From NCBI GenBank assembly GCA_013400975.1, contig WBMZ01003021.1, positions 53,832 to 117,831 on the forward strand: a DNA stretch of 64,000 bases, in the 5' to 3' direction. Origin of the DNA: Atrichornis clamosus. Lineage: Eukaryota > Chordata > Aves > Passeriformes > Menuridae. Position numbers and translations under genes: made by a program. Shown piece by piece: positions 37,780 to 48,310 of the stretch (within the stretch, counting starts at the first letter, position 1; every line of letters begins with the position of its first letter). Under the pieces are notes generated by a model. That model was given only the letters and a program-made list of their open reading frames with translations, was not told the DNA's origin and searched no databases.

Positions 37780-38050
37780 TGTTAGAGCCTCAAAGCACTT
37801 TGCAAACATTAATAAAACTATTCATAATCCTTTCTAGCTAAGCGATTTATTTCCGCTTTATTGACCAGAGCCATGAAGACACTGTTAATAGCTTTTAGCT
37901 GTTACATGCGGTACTTTGAAGCTGTGGCTTTCTATGTTCTTCAAAAAAAAAAAAACAAAAATCCAAAGCCCAAGTGATGTTATCATTTAGCCTGTTTTAC
38001 CGATGAAGAAATAAGGCTTTAAAAAGAACCAAGACTGACTGACGGACATG
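37780..38050 (-). mobile_element. Old MIR/L2-like element, interrupted (tentative)
   Basis: The left part, 'agcctcaaagcactttgcaa' plus 'acattaataaaactattcat', resembles the reverse complement of the MIR/L2 3' portion. About 150 bp later, 'atcatttagcctgttttacc' and 'gatgaagaaataaggctt' resemble the widely shared 'ccattttacagatgagg aaactgaggc' core. The intervening sequence holds an A13 run (about 37944-37956) and may be a later insertion. Divergence is high, so the family call rests on a few short matches. Confidence 0.4.
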
Positions 38051-38410
38051 TAACCAAACTGTTGCCATACTAAATTCCACTCCCCTATATATGTCCGGAT
38101 ACCTATATGCTAGCATGTGCATCATGCAAACTGTTTTCACTAGTCATGGGGGATTTCTGGGGCAGTGGGAGGAACTGGAGGGCCAGTGGAGGAGAAGCAG
38201 CCCTCCTGTGGTCATGTCAGTGTAGATTTTTTAGATTGCTTCCATGAACTTGTTCAATGAGCACATCCCAAAGTGTAGAGTCCTATATATGTCCACATGG
38301 TGGAAAACGTGCACACAGTGAAAGCCCACATGCATTGCACATTTGTGCTAAAGGACCTCCAGTACTGACAAAGCCCTGCAGCAACTTCTTCAGGGCTGAT
38401 TTGCTTGCAA
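38051..38410. other. Unique sequence
   Basis: Nothing supportable seen. It runs up to the TA/CA microsatellite. Confidence 0.5.
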
Positions 38411-38477
38411 AATATATATATATATATATATACATACACACATATGTATGCACACACACAAATATATATATATGTAT
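38411..38477. repeat. Compound TA/CA microsatellite
   Basis: A (TA)n run is followed by CATACACACA, then a CACACACA run and a second (TA)n run. Tyr-Ile-rich open frames across it on both strands are products of the repeat. Confidence 0.9.
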
Positions 38478-39684
38478 ACTTGAAAAAATTATGTGTGCAT
38501 ATACCTCGGCCATGCAGCCACATCTATCTTCTCTTTCTCCAAAGACTTTGGGAGGAGGGTTGCTTGGTGGACATGGGAAGCTCCCTCCAACTTTTTATGT
38601 TTTGGCTCTATTCTGAGTGTCTTCTCTTTTTGCACGGCCCATAGAGCTGGTTTGGGGTCTGTAGCATTCACCACAAGCCTAAGCACAACCCGAAAAGCGG
38701 TAGAAGACAGGTGTGAGGGCACTGTTCTTGGACTGAGGGATTGTAAGCGGGGGACTTAGGTAAATGAAGGTTTTACCTCAGGCATTGAGTCAGAGGAAAA
38801 GTCCCTCACCATCAAGTGACACACACTTTATTCCTGGCAGGGGGCAAGAAATGTTGTCTTGGACAAGATCATCGTTATTCCAGGCTGTGGGCAATGACCA
38901 GGTTTTTGAGCCAATGGCTTTGGTACCTTGCCATGGCCTAGACATCGCCTGAAGCACCAGTTAAGAGATGGCTTTGCCTCCCCATTTTGAATTGCTCTCA
39001 GCCCATGTCTTTCTTCTATGGAAGTGTGGGCTCTAGGGCAGCTTCTTGACTTCCAGCCATTTGGGGATGAAGCTGCCCCTTGAGCTACCAGAGAGGAGGG
39101 GCTGGGGGCTGCAAGGTGCTGGCTGACACTCTGCTGCTTGACAGTTCTACCCCGGGATCAGCCAGGCAGCTTCAAGATGTGGCTACAATGGGCTTGGGGA
39201 GGTCTTAAACTTCCTTCAATGTCTTTTTACCTGGGTTACTCTCATGCTGGCTTTTAATATGCTGCAAAGTCAAAAACGTGTGTAGGGAAGAAACTTGTCC
39301 TTGATGGCTTTGCTGAAGATGGCACTACTAAAGATGCCAAACCAAAGCCATTTAAGGCACCTTAAGTTCCCAGTTGCTCTGTAACTTTTTTCAGTTTAAA
39401 AGACATTAATTTCTGCAATATGTCACTGAATGATCCTTTTTAAAAAAATCATGGTATACAGAAGTGGGTTCTCACCAGTACTCCTTCTTTCCATAGTTTT
39501 ACCTACTTTACTGTAGACATACTTGCATTGTCAATGCCTCTTGGAGAAAAGAAGCTCTAGTGTGTGTGTACGGTTCATTTCCTTGACACCCTGTAATGTA
39601 CTTTGACTTCTCTAACAGAACCAATGTGTAGACATGCTTTGATTCTCTTACACTGACAATTCTCCTTAAAGTGTTTCTCTAAAC
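38478..39684. other. Unique sequence, no gene recognised
   Basis: Moderately GC-richer around 38.5-39.2 kb, with open frames of up to 119 codons on overlapping strands that show no family signature. Confidence 0.45.
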
Positions 39685-39932
39685 TCATGGAATCATAGAA
39701 TGATTTGGGTTGGAAGGGACCTTGATGATCACCTAGTTCCAACCTCCCTGCCATCAGCAGGGACACCTTCCAGCCTGGCCTTGATCACTTCCAGGGATGG
39801 GGCATCCACAGCTTGGCTGGGCAACCTGTGAGAGTGCCCCACTACCCTCTGGGTAAAGAATTTATTCCTAATAGCTAATTTAAATCTCTCCTCCCTTCTT
39901 TTTAAAACCATTCCCCCTTGCCCTATCACTAG
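39685..39932 (-). mobile_element. CR1 LINE fragment, 5'-truncated
   Basis: A clear reverse-complement CR1 3' end: 'aatcatagaatgatttgggt', 'tggaagggaccttgatgatc', 'cttccagggatggggcatcc', 'gtaaagaatttattcctaat' and 'ccattcccccttgccctatc'. It has diverged less than the copies near the left edge, which suggests a younger insertion. About 250 bp remain. Confidence 0.95.
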
Positions 39933-42900
39933 TTGCCTATGCTAAAAGTAACTCATTAGAGAACAGGAGAAATCATCTCTTTTTAAATTGATGCTTTACT
40001 CAATTACTTTCATAAAAGCAGGCTGTATTAGCATTTCACTGTGTAGTGGAGAACCATGCTAAGCAGTCTTGAGACTGAAATATCTTGCGCTCCTGATTTA
40101 ACCTTGGAGTGTTTCAAATGATGCAGTTGCCTCCAAGAGAGTTCAAAGAACAGCCCTCCAATTAATACTTGTCAGAAAGAGCTGATAGGCTTAGATCCAG
40201 CATATCTTCACAGAATCACACCTCCACCACGAGCCTATGAGTCAATGAACTTTAAACATAATTACTGGATTTTGAGCTCATGGTCTATGAAAGTGGTCTC
40301 AGAAATGTGCAGAGAAATACTGAGGCTCCTGATTGCAAAGCTCACAAGACACTGGTAAATGTCTCTCAAAAAAAAAAAAAAAGTAGGAAGAGATACAGAT
40401 CAGCTTTTAAAATTATATTACAATTTTAATTTATATTTTTTCATTGCAGTTTTAGGTTTATACTCCCGAAGTCCACAGATGCAAGCAGAGGCATCATAAT
40501 GGAGGTGGCAATCCGTTGGCAAGATCTTCATGTATAGCTTTTGTTCCTGCCCTTTGCAGTATTTTCAAGAGCAATTTCACTTGATGAAAAAGCCCACAAG
40601 ATGGCAGTGCTCAGTTCATTAACGCGCGAAAGCAAAACAGCTATTTTGCTGTACAATGAAAAAGAAACAGAGAAAAAAATATTATCACACACAACAGCAG
40701 TGGCTTCTTAACCCTTTCTCTCTATCCCACACTAAGACAATTTCCCCCTAAAGCGCACAAGAATGTGTCAGTAAAATCCACAGTGAACACCCACAACCCT
40801 GAAGAACAGCCAAACCTTGCTTTGTTACCCAGAGATGCAGAACGGTTTTCTTAGCCAGCTAATCTTCCTAACAGCGAGAGAAAGTGAAAATGACACCTGA
40901 ACTTGTCCCACTTCGTAATTTATATAGATATATATTTCTTGTCTGTGCCTGAGGCTTAGAGCTTCCAAGATTACACATACCCAAACTGCAGGATGTTTTT
41001 TCTTTTTCCAAACAGTATGTAAGATAACAAATACATGGGTTTAGCCTCCTCTATGTTTCTCTTTCTTATTGTTTGGTAATATAGTAAATGTGAGGATTTC
41101 CTGCATCATTGCAGTGCAGTATTGTATTATGGCATTTTTAAAGAGACTGTCTTTTTCTTAATGAACTTCCCCTGTGAGCACACAACATCTCTATTTGAAA
41201 ACATCTTCGTTATTTAGCTTGGGAGCAGTTTGGAGCATGCCAGCTTAAATATCTAAAAATAGAGAGTATGACTTCTCCTTTTCAGAGCATCATTTCATAG
41301 GTGCAGCTAACCAGCTGAGAAAACAAAACTCAGTCCAGGCTCCTAGACACCCAGGTTTCTGTCCAAAGATCAATGCTTGGCTTCAGTTTCCCACTTCTAT
41401 AGTTATACTCACGGTAGGTAAAGGAACACGTGAACCATCAAACCTCCTGCCTATCTTTGTGCTGGAAAGACACAGGTTCAACCCTGCCTGGCTGAAACTA
41501 AACTGCCCTATAAAACTGTGTCATCATGCCCCATCCCCTGACTATGGTGTGCCTGAGATGAAGTAGGATAGGCTGGTCCCTTTCTTGTAGGCACACCCAC
41601 GGGATGAGTCCGGCAGTTGGCACAGCTGCTGCCTTCATCAGGGTCAGTGGGAAGCCATCAAGGGACAACAGCACTGTCGCCTGAAAAGAATGGGACCGTG
41701 GTTTTGGGGAAAAAAACCCCACAAACGTAATATATAATGGCTACAGGTACTCAGAGATTTCTGCCCAGTGCAGGGGAAAAAATGGTGGCAAAACAATATC
41801 ACAAAGTGCCAAGAGGGACTTGATTTCCCCGAGTGACCATGCACAAGTGTATGGGCATCCTTGCCTTCTAGAAGGGCAGCGGGTAAGGTATTCCTGGGCC
41901 CCAGGATACTTCCAGAGACACAAAACATCTAGCTACTTAATGATGGCTTTGCTTAACTGCAAACACAGTACTGGGAACTGGGAAAAAGCCCTTCTTCGGT
42001 ATCACCCCTCCCCTCCCTACAGTCCCCACCCAACAATGGGCTGCAGCCAGCAGGGCATTTTAGTGATGCTCTTCACTTGACAATGAGCCACTGTTCCCAA
42101 AGCCATCAGCTTTTTCCAATCTTTTCCTCCTGGCAGCAAGCCACCACCTTCAATCTCCAGGCGGACGTGGCAGCCAGACCTTCTTGCAGGCAGTCTGCTG
42201 CCCTCAGCCTCATCCTTGCAGGGTGGAAATTCTCCCTCCGACTGTGGCAACCCCTTCGCAGTGCCAGAACAGAGTTGGGGCAGATATTGAGCCAGCATCC
42301 TGGCAGAGGATGTCTCCAAATTACTGAACTTCTGTGCTACCTGGCTTTGCAGCAAATCCCAGCTCTTCACAGGTGCAGAAAGAGGCCAGAAATATGTTCC
42401 CCTTTGCTGCACAATGGTTTGGAACCAGGAATAGATAGATACTCTGGGAACTGCATTGCGATCCAAACCCCTGCATCTTTGAGTGATTTAAATAATCCTT
42501 TTTTATGCTGGAGCAGGACAAATGGTGCATCTGGAACAACATGAAAATATTTGTTTGTGCTTTTTATTTTTGCTGTGTTAACAAAAATGGTTAAAACAAA
42601 AATAGCTCCTAGAAGAAAAATATATTGTTTAAAAAGCCTACTAGACCTACCAGAACTTCAACTTTTTCTTAAGTTTTATTAAATTTCTTTTCCTCACAAG
42701 ATACTTCTTACTTTATTCATTTTGCCAAAAGTAAAAAAAAGAAAAAAAAGGGAGAATCGAGTCACATGGCATACCTATAGAGTATTGGCAAAGTAGTAAC
42801 ATGTTCTAAAAATGAGAAGCCTACTGTTCCAAAGTCAGTACCTGCTGCTGTGAGTTTGGTATTATTGTTTTTGCTGGTGCTTCCATTTCTCATGGTTTGT

Positions 42901-44390
42901 TGAAGCAGATGTTGCCATTTGGGAAGGTCTCTAGTTAACAAGACCACTCATAATCAATCACAATCACTCACAATCAATTTTTCCAACAGATTTATTCCTT
43001 ATGGCAAGGTGTGCACTTGCACAGAATGTTCACTATGTGCAGGATCAGAGCTGAATGAATGTAACAGTTCCCCAACCCTCCAAGCAATAACACCAAATGA
43101 CACAGTTAATGCAGTTCCTCATTAAGAAAATGCAGTGACTGATTAACACTTCACTCCTTCGCATCTGAGATCACCCACACTCCCACAGGACATCCGTGTA
43201 TTTTCTTTTATCCTTGTCAAATCTGTACAGTGGGAATGTAATACGGTTGTCTCCCACAGGCTGCTCGGTGACATTGGCAATGTTTTAACACGAGAAGCTG
43301 TGCTACAATGGCTTGAGCTGCAGCACTTGTCTGCTCATATTGTGGGATTATGATGTCATTTTTTGCGTGGACAAAGTGAGCCAGAGTACTCACTTACTCT
43401 TTAGAAACAACACAGCAAATCAATGCTGGGACAAATGGAAGCTGAATTTGAGGGAGCTCAAATGTCAATCTCTGCTGTGGGATTTTAGGACTGCTTGGTT
43501 GGGCTCCACAAAAAGGTGCTGAGCTAGTCTGGAAAGTCCATGACCACAAGGAGGAAATGAAACCCCGAGAGTCATTTGTGGTTCTTACCACTGTAGGTAA
43601 GCATGGCATGAAATTAATTGTTTAAAAATTACACCTTGCCCTAATAGTGGTTATTCATGTATGACATTCATCAGAGTAGATTCATGGCCAGATAATGTAC
43701 TTGCAGAGAGTGAGGCAGGTGTGTGCCTTGCTCTAAGCCTTTCCACAGCCACAGCTCTTACCCTGTGGTTTTGTAATAGCTGAAGCTCACGTGAGCTGAA
43801 GATGATGTTGTCCGGCTCCCCTTCCCCTGCTCTTGAACATCCTTTCCCACCCCTTGCCAGTGCTGGTACCACTGAATGTGAACACATGGCAAGTCAGTGC
43901 AGGAAACTGATATAACTAAAATCTGACCCAGCACGCTCTGTGGCAACTTCTGCTGGTGAAAAACCCACTACAAGTCATTATTTTATGGCTTGTTTCTCCT
44001 AAGCAGTAGCACAACCCACAAACATGGCTATGCAAGGCTTTCCCCTTCTCTGCCCCTTTTATACCAGTCCTTCTTTCCCTTGGAGTGGCTGAACTGTCAC
44101 GACACTAAGAAGACCCAAGGTTTAGCCTTACTGTCAGCTTCCAAATTCCAAAACTCAATTTTCCCTACTCTGCTATGTTGAAGCAAATCTGTGGAAATCC
44201 TAAAAAGGAGCATAAAAAGAAAATTAAAAATATCTTAATGAATTCAGAGAGATGTGATTCAGTAGCAAGTTACTTGTCTAGGGGTGTGCTAACATTTTAT
44301 ATTGAATGAGTTTCTTTTTACTGAACCCATCAATTTCAAATTACCATTGAATGGTAAGGTATGGTGGTAGGAAATCTCCACTCCTCCCAT
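39933..44390. other. Unique sequence, no gene recognised
   Basis: The 41.49-42.55 kb part is GC-richer than its surroundings and carries overlapping open frames on both strands (155 codons plus at 42077-42544; 149 codons minus at 42017-42466). Neither resembles a known protein and neither has a convincing start or splice context, so no gene is called. A TTCAACC tRNA-box-B-like phrase near 41475 might be a SINE scrap. Confidence 0.45.
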
Positions 44391-44436
44391 CGATCCCAAC
44401 TATTAACAGCCACCGATCCCAACTATTCACAGCCAC
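44391..44436 (+). repeat. Two-copy tandem duplication, 23-bp unit
   Basis: 'cgatcccaactattaacagc' plus three bases (44391-44413) repeats at 44414-44436 with one substitution. Confidence 0.9.
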
Positions 44437-44554
44437 TCTTCCATTCTTAACTTTTTTAAAATGTCATTTTATTCAAGGCAACAGTGCTCCTCCTAAACCT
44501 AAAGTCAAAATCAAATTCCCAGTTTGCCATGCTTCACCAGAATTCAGTATGCCC

Positions 44555-44778
44555 AAATTGTAGGGCAAGGAATAACTCCTCACTAAGAGGGTGGTCAGCC
44601 ACTGGAACAGGCTCCCCAGGGAAGTGATCACAACACTGAGCCTGTCAGAGTTCAAGGAGCATCTGGATGATGCTCTTGGTCATATGGTTTAGTTTTAGGT
44701 AGTCCCTACCAGCAGGGAGTTGGACTCAACCATCCTTATGGGCACCTTCTACCTCGAGGTATTCTGTCATTCTGTTCC
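44555..44778 (+). mobile_element. CR1 LINE 3' end
   Basis: Sense-strand CR1 tail: 'gagggtggtcagccactgg', 'aacaggctccccagggaag', 'cagagttcaaggagcatctg', 'gtcatatggtttagttttag' and 'gcagggagttggactcaacc', ending in the terminal repeat-like 'attctgtcattctgttcc'. It belongs to a different subfamily from the 12.6 kb copy, judged by the 'catatggtttagttttagg' wording. Confidence 0.93.
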
Positions 44779-47414
44779 TACGAATTCTGATGCTGGATTT
44801 TGTGGACAAACCTGGAAAGTATAAAAACCCAGACAAATCTAGTTATAAATACCTAAGGGATAGCCTGATATTATAGTGATCAGGAAAAACTGGTCTCCGT
44901 GGCCAGACATGGAGTGAGAAAAAGTACTCTGTCAACCTGTATTGACAGGACTGCTGGGTTGGATCAACATTTTTTTGTATTGAAATGATGCATTCCTCAC
45001 CATCCTCTCATTTTGTTACTTAACAACTTTGCTACACCAGCCCTGGATAAAAGAAGTCAGACTTTATGCTTTTCTAGCTTAAGCATCTCCATCAAGAATG
45101 AAGATTGCATGCCTGGGACTTGGCAATAACAGCATGCAGCAAGAGGAGAAGCAATAAACTTATTATGTGTGTCAATAAAGTCAGCAAGAAAGTCTTGGAA
45201 CACACACATGGAGCAAAACTGCTGAGTAAGGGAGAGTGATTTTTCCAATTATAACAGCACATTAACACACAGGTCAGAGGTTGAAATATTAAAAGAAGTT
45301 AACAGGTCTCTTGAGAAGCCCTGGTAATGCACAGCAGCTCTGCACACTCGCAGACAATGTAAAAAGTCACAACATTATCCCTTAGTACCACACACTTAAC
45401 ATGCAGAGCTCAATTAGTAAAAGCTGTTCTGAAACAGAAATGTTAGTTCTGCTGGAAGATGCCCTGCCTGGGAACAGAAGTAACAGCTCTGTGCACCCTC
45501 CAGGACCCAAAGGTGCCCTGCAAGGGTAGGACACTGCTGAAGGCTGTCAGAAAGTCATCAGCTGGAGAAAAAATTAATAGTGATGGTTCCTTTTAACACA
45601 GACAAATGTCCTTGCTCATGACTGTCCTTGGGTTATCTATTGCTGCCCACCACTGCTTGATGTAGCAACACTTTGGCTCTTCTGACACTCTTGAACCCAA
45701 TTTCAAGCATGTCATGCACCTCCAACTAGAGCTAAATTTTTTAATAAAGAGCTCTACTCCCAGTTAGTTATTAAAACTCTGTATCTCCTATGGCCCTTAT
45801 GGAATTCATTACTCTCCACCTAGAGACAGTTGTACTGAGTGCCACTGGGAAACACCTAGATGAAATGTTCTTATCAACTATATTTTTTGACATGGTTCTC
45901 TCGGTGTAAGGGATGCCAGAGCTGTCAAAAGTACCCCAGGCTCCATGCATGACCTGCCTGAACTCAGGTGTCCCACCTACCTCACAGTCCCACGCCATGG
46001 ATGAGCTCATTGCTTGCTTCTCTGTCCTACATTGTTGTATGATCTTCACATCTGGCCTATGGGACACCTGTTGATGGACTAAAGTCAGTATGGAAGTCCA
46101 TGACTGTTTCCAGCTTATCTGCTGAATTTAAATCACTATTGTACTGCATTCATGCTTGGCTTGTCGTTAGCCACACATGGGAACTGACAGTTTCCTAGCT
46201 ATGCACTGGTTTAGGGAAGAAATGAAGTCCTAGTTAATGTTTTCTTGCTTAGTATTATACTATAATTGCATCCAAGTCACTGGAGAAGAGGCTTTAGTTT
46301 GTCTGCAAACTGCATGGCTTTTGTGGTTTTGTTGCAATGATTTCATACCCTGAATTTAAATAAATTGTGAGTTTAAATAATAAGAGTCTATTGCAGAGCC
46401 CACCCAAAAGATTGGTGGTCTTCCCAGTGCACTGATCAGGCAATGTGAAGGGAATGTAAAACCTACATCTGACCAAAACAATATGAAACCAAAGTCTCTG
46501 CATGTGCCATGCCAAACAAACAAATGCTGAGCCTAGCGATTTTTGCAGTCAATACGCTCCATCATCTACATGATAACTTGGTAGACACAGTTAGATCAAA
46601 GGTCTCCTTTCAGTCCCAAAGCAGAGGATGTTCTACAGCGAAATCACGATGGTTGCTTCTGCTGAGCACCGCTCAGCTCTGCCTGAGATAAAGCTCTGCC
46701 TGTTGGGAGGAAAATCTCAGTCACTCTGGCGATGTCATCCTCGCTCTGCGTGGAAGCTGCTTTGATGGGTAACATCTGTTATTTTCATTGAAATCTGAAA
46801 GACCTGTCTACATATTTGGCTGTCGATTTTTTCCCTCAGCATAGGATGTGAGGGAGGGAAAAATAACTAAATTGACCTTTCAATTGACATAGATGCAGTG
46901 TAAAAAGATCTCAAAGAAACGAATATCCTTACAATTATGCATAGTAAGGCATTCTTACTCAGTTTTTCTCATGTAAAGAAAACCAAGGAAAACAGAGCTG
47001 TTTTGACTTTACCCACCTACAGACAAAGCCTGAGAAGATCCTATTTCTCAGACCTTTGTCGAATTTTCAGTCTATCCAGTGGGAATACTTTTTCCTCCCT
47101 TAAAAGATAAATATGTTAAGTATTCTCTAAGGATAATAGCTTTTCATCTGAGAAAATAAATGTCATGACTCTCTCTCATTCTCTAACCTTGTCTTCGTTC
47201 CCCTCCTCCATTTTTTATCCCTACCCCTCTTGCCACAGGAATACATATTCTTGTTATTAATCTGTCTTTTCCTGAGATCTTATAACATTTGGGGACAATA
47301 TATACTGAGACAAAAATTGTATATTAGGAAAACTGCTACAACTAAAGCCTATCTTTCTGTTTGGTTTTAAGTAACATATAGTAGAAAACATTAAAAAATG
47401 AGAGACTTGCAGAA
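44779..47414. other. Unique sequence, no gene recognised
   Basis: Short open frames only. No repeat family is recognised up to the GGAAA array. Confidence 0.5.
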
Positions 47415-47718
47415 GGAAAGGAAAGGAAAGGAAAGGAAAGGAAAGGAAAGGAAAGGAAAGGAAAGGAAAGGAAAGGAAAGGAAAGGAAAGGAAAGGAAAG
47501 GAAAGGAAAGGAAAGGAAAGGAAAGGAAAGGAAAAGAAAAGAAAGGAAAGGAAAGGAAAGGAAAGGAAAGGAAAGGAAAGGAAAGGAAAGGAAAGGAAAG
47601 GAAAGGAAAGGAAAGGAAAGGAAAGGAAAGGAAAGGAAAGGAAAGGAAAGGAAAGGAAAGGAAAGGAAAGGAAAGGAAAGGAAAGGAAAGGAAAGGAAAG
47701 GAAAGGAAAGGAAAGGAA
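47415..47718 (+). repeat. (GGAAA)n pentanucleotide array
   Basis: About 61 GGAAA units over 304 bp, with one interruption (GAAAAGAAAA at 47531-47540). All purine on the plus strand. The open frames across it (Lys-Gly-Glu-Arg-type plus, Leu-Ser-Phe-Pro-type minus) arise from the 5-base period and are not genes. Confidence 0.98.
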
Positions 47719-48102
47719 GAGCCAGGAGATATTCAGGGATCCCCCCTCTCACTATGAAATAGGCTGAGTGCACAGTTGAGTCCCAGAGGACTGAAAAAAT
47801 GGTGGAAGTACATTTCTGCTCACTTCCATGGGGTCACACAACACATGCTCATTGTGGGAGCTGCTCTGGAATTGCTTGAGACTCTAGTGAGAGTTTGGCC
47901 AGTTCTGTACAACACTCTGTCTTTTGATGCCTTGCCCAAAACATTTAAATCTCCAAATAAGGTTTGAGAAAATAAACAATAACGAAATACTCTAAAAATG
48001 AAATTTGTGTATGATTCTGATATATACAGAACATACTATTTTGTATGTACACGTACCATGTTTTCTAACTTCCTTTGCAACCTTTTTTTTAACTCTTAAC
48101 AG
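47719..48102. other. Unique sequence
   Basis: It ends in a pyrimidine-rich tract (48062-48098) that forms a good acceptor with the AG at 48101-48102. Confidence 0.5.
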
Positions 48103-48310
48103 ATCTGTGTATCTCCTTCCTAGATTTTTAAAACTGGAAAGTGAAAGGATAGAGGTCCCAGTGCTCTGCAGCATTGTGCAATGCGAATTTGAAGGTCTGG
48201 AACATTTCAATCCAACACATGGGCCTCTGCCATTTGAACTACGGGAGAAACTGAGTTTGTGGGTAGTTCAATATAATTGCAGGGAAAAATCCTTTGAAGC
48301 CAGATACTGA
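48103..48310 (+). other. Candidate terminal exon, unidentified
   Basis: An open segment follows a strong pyrimidine tract and CAG-type acceptor (48101-48102) and runs 69 codons to a TGA at 48310. It includes the peptide stretch EGLEHFNPTHGPLPFELR. I do not recognise it. The sequence could equally be an old repeat fragment or chance, and no polyadenylation signal was tied to it. Confidence 0.15.

Noticed and set aside
38254..38523. Tyr/Ile-rich frames resembling a membrane peptide
   Set aside because: They derive from the TA/CA microsatellite.
47342..47773. Frames of 119 and 143 codons with LSFPF or KGKER repeats
   Set aside because: They arise from the (GGAAA)n array; a 5-base period without stops is open in every frame.
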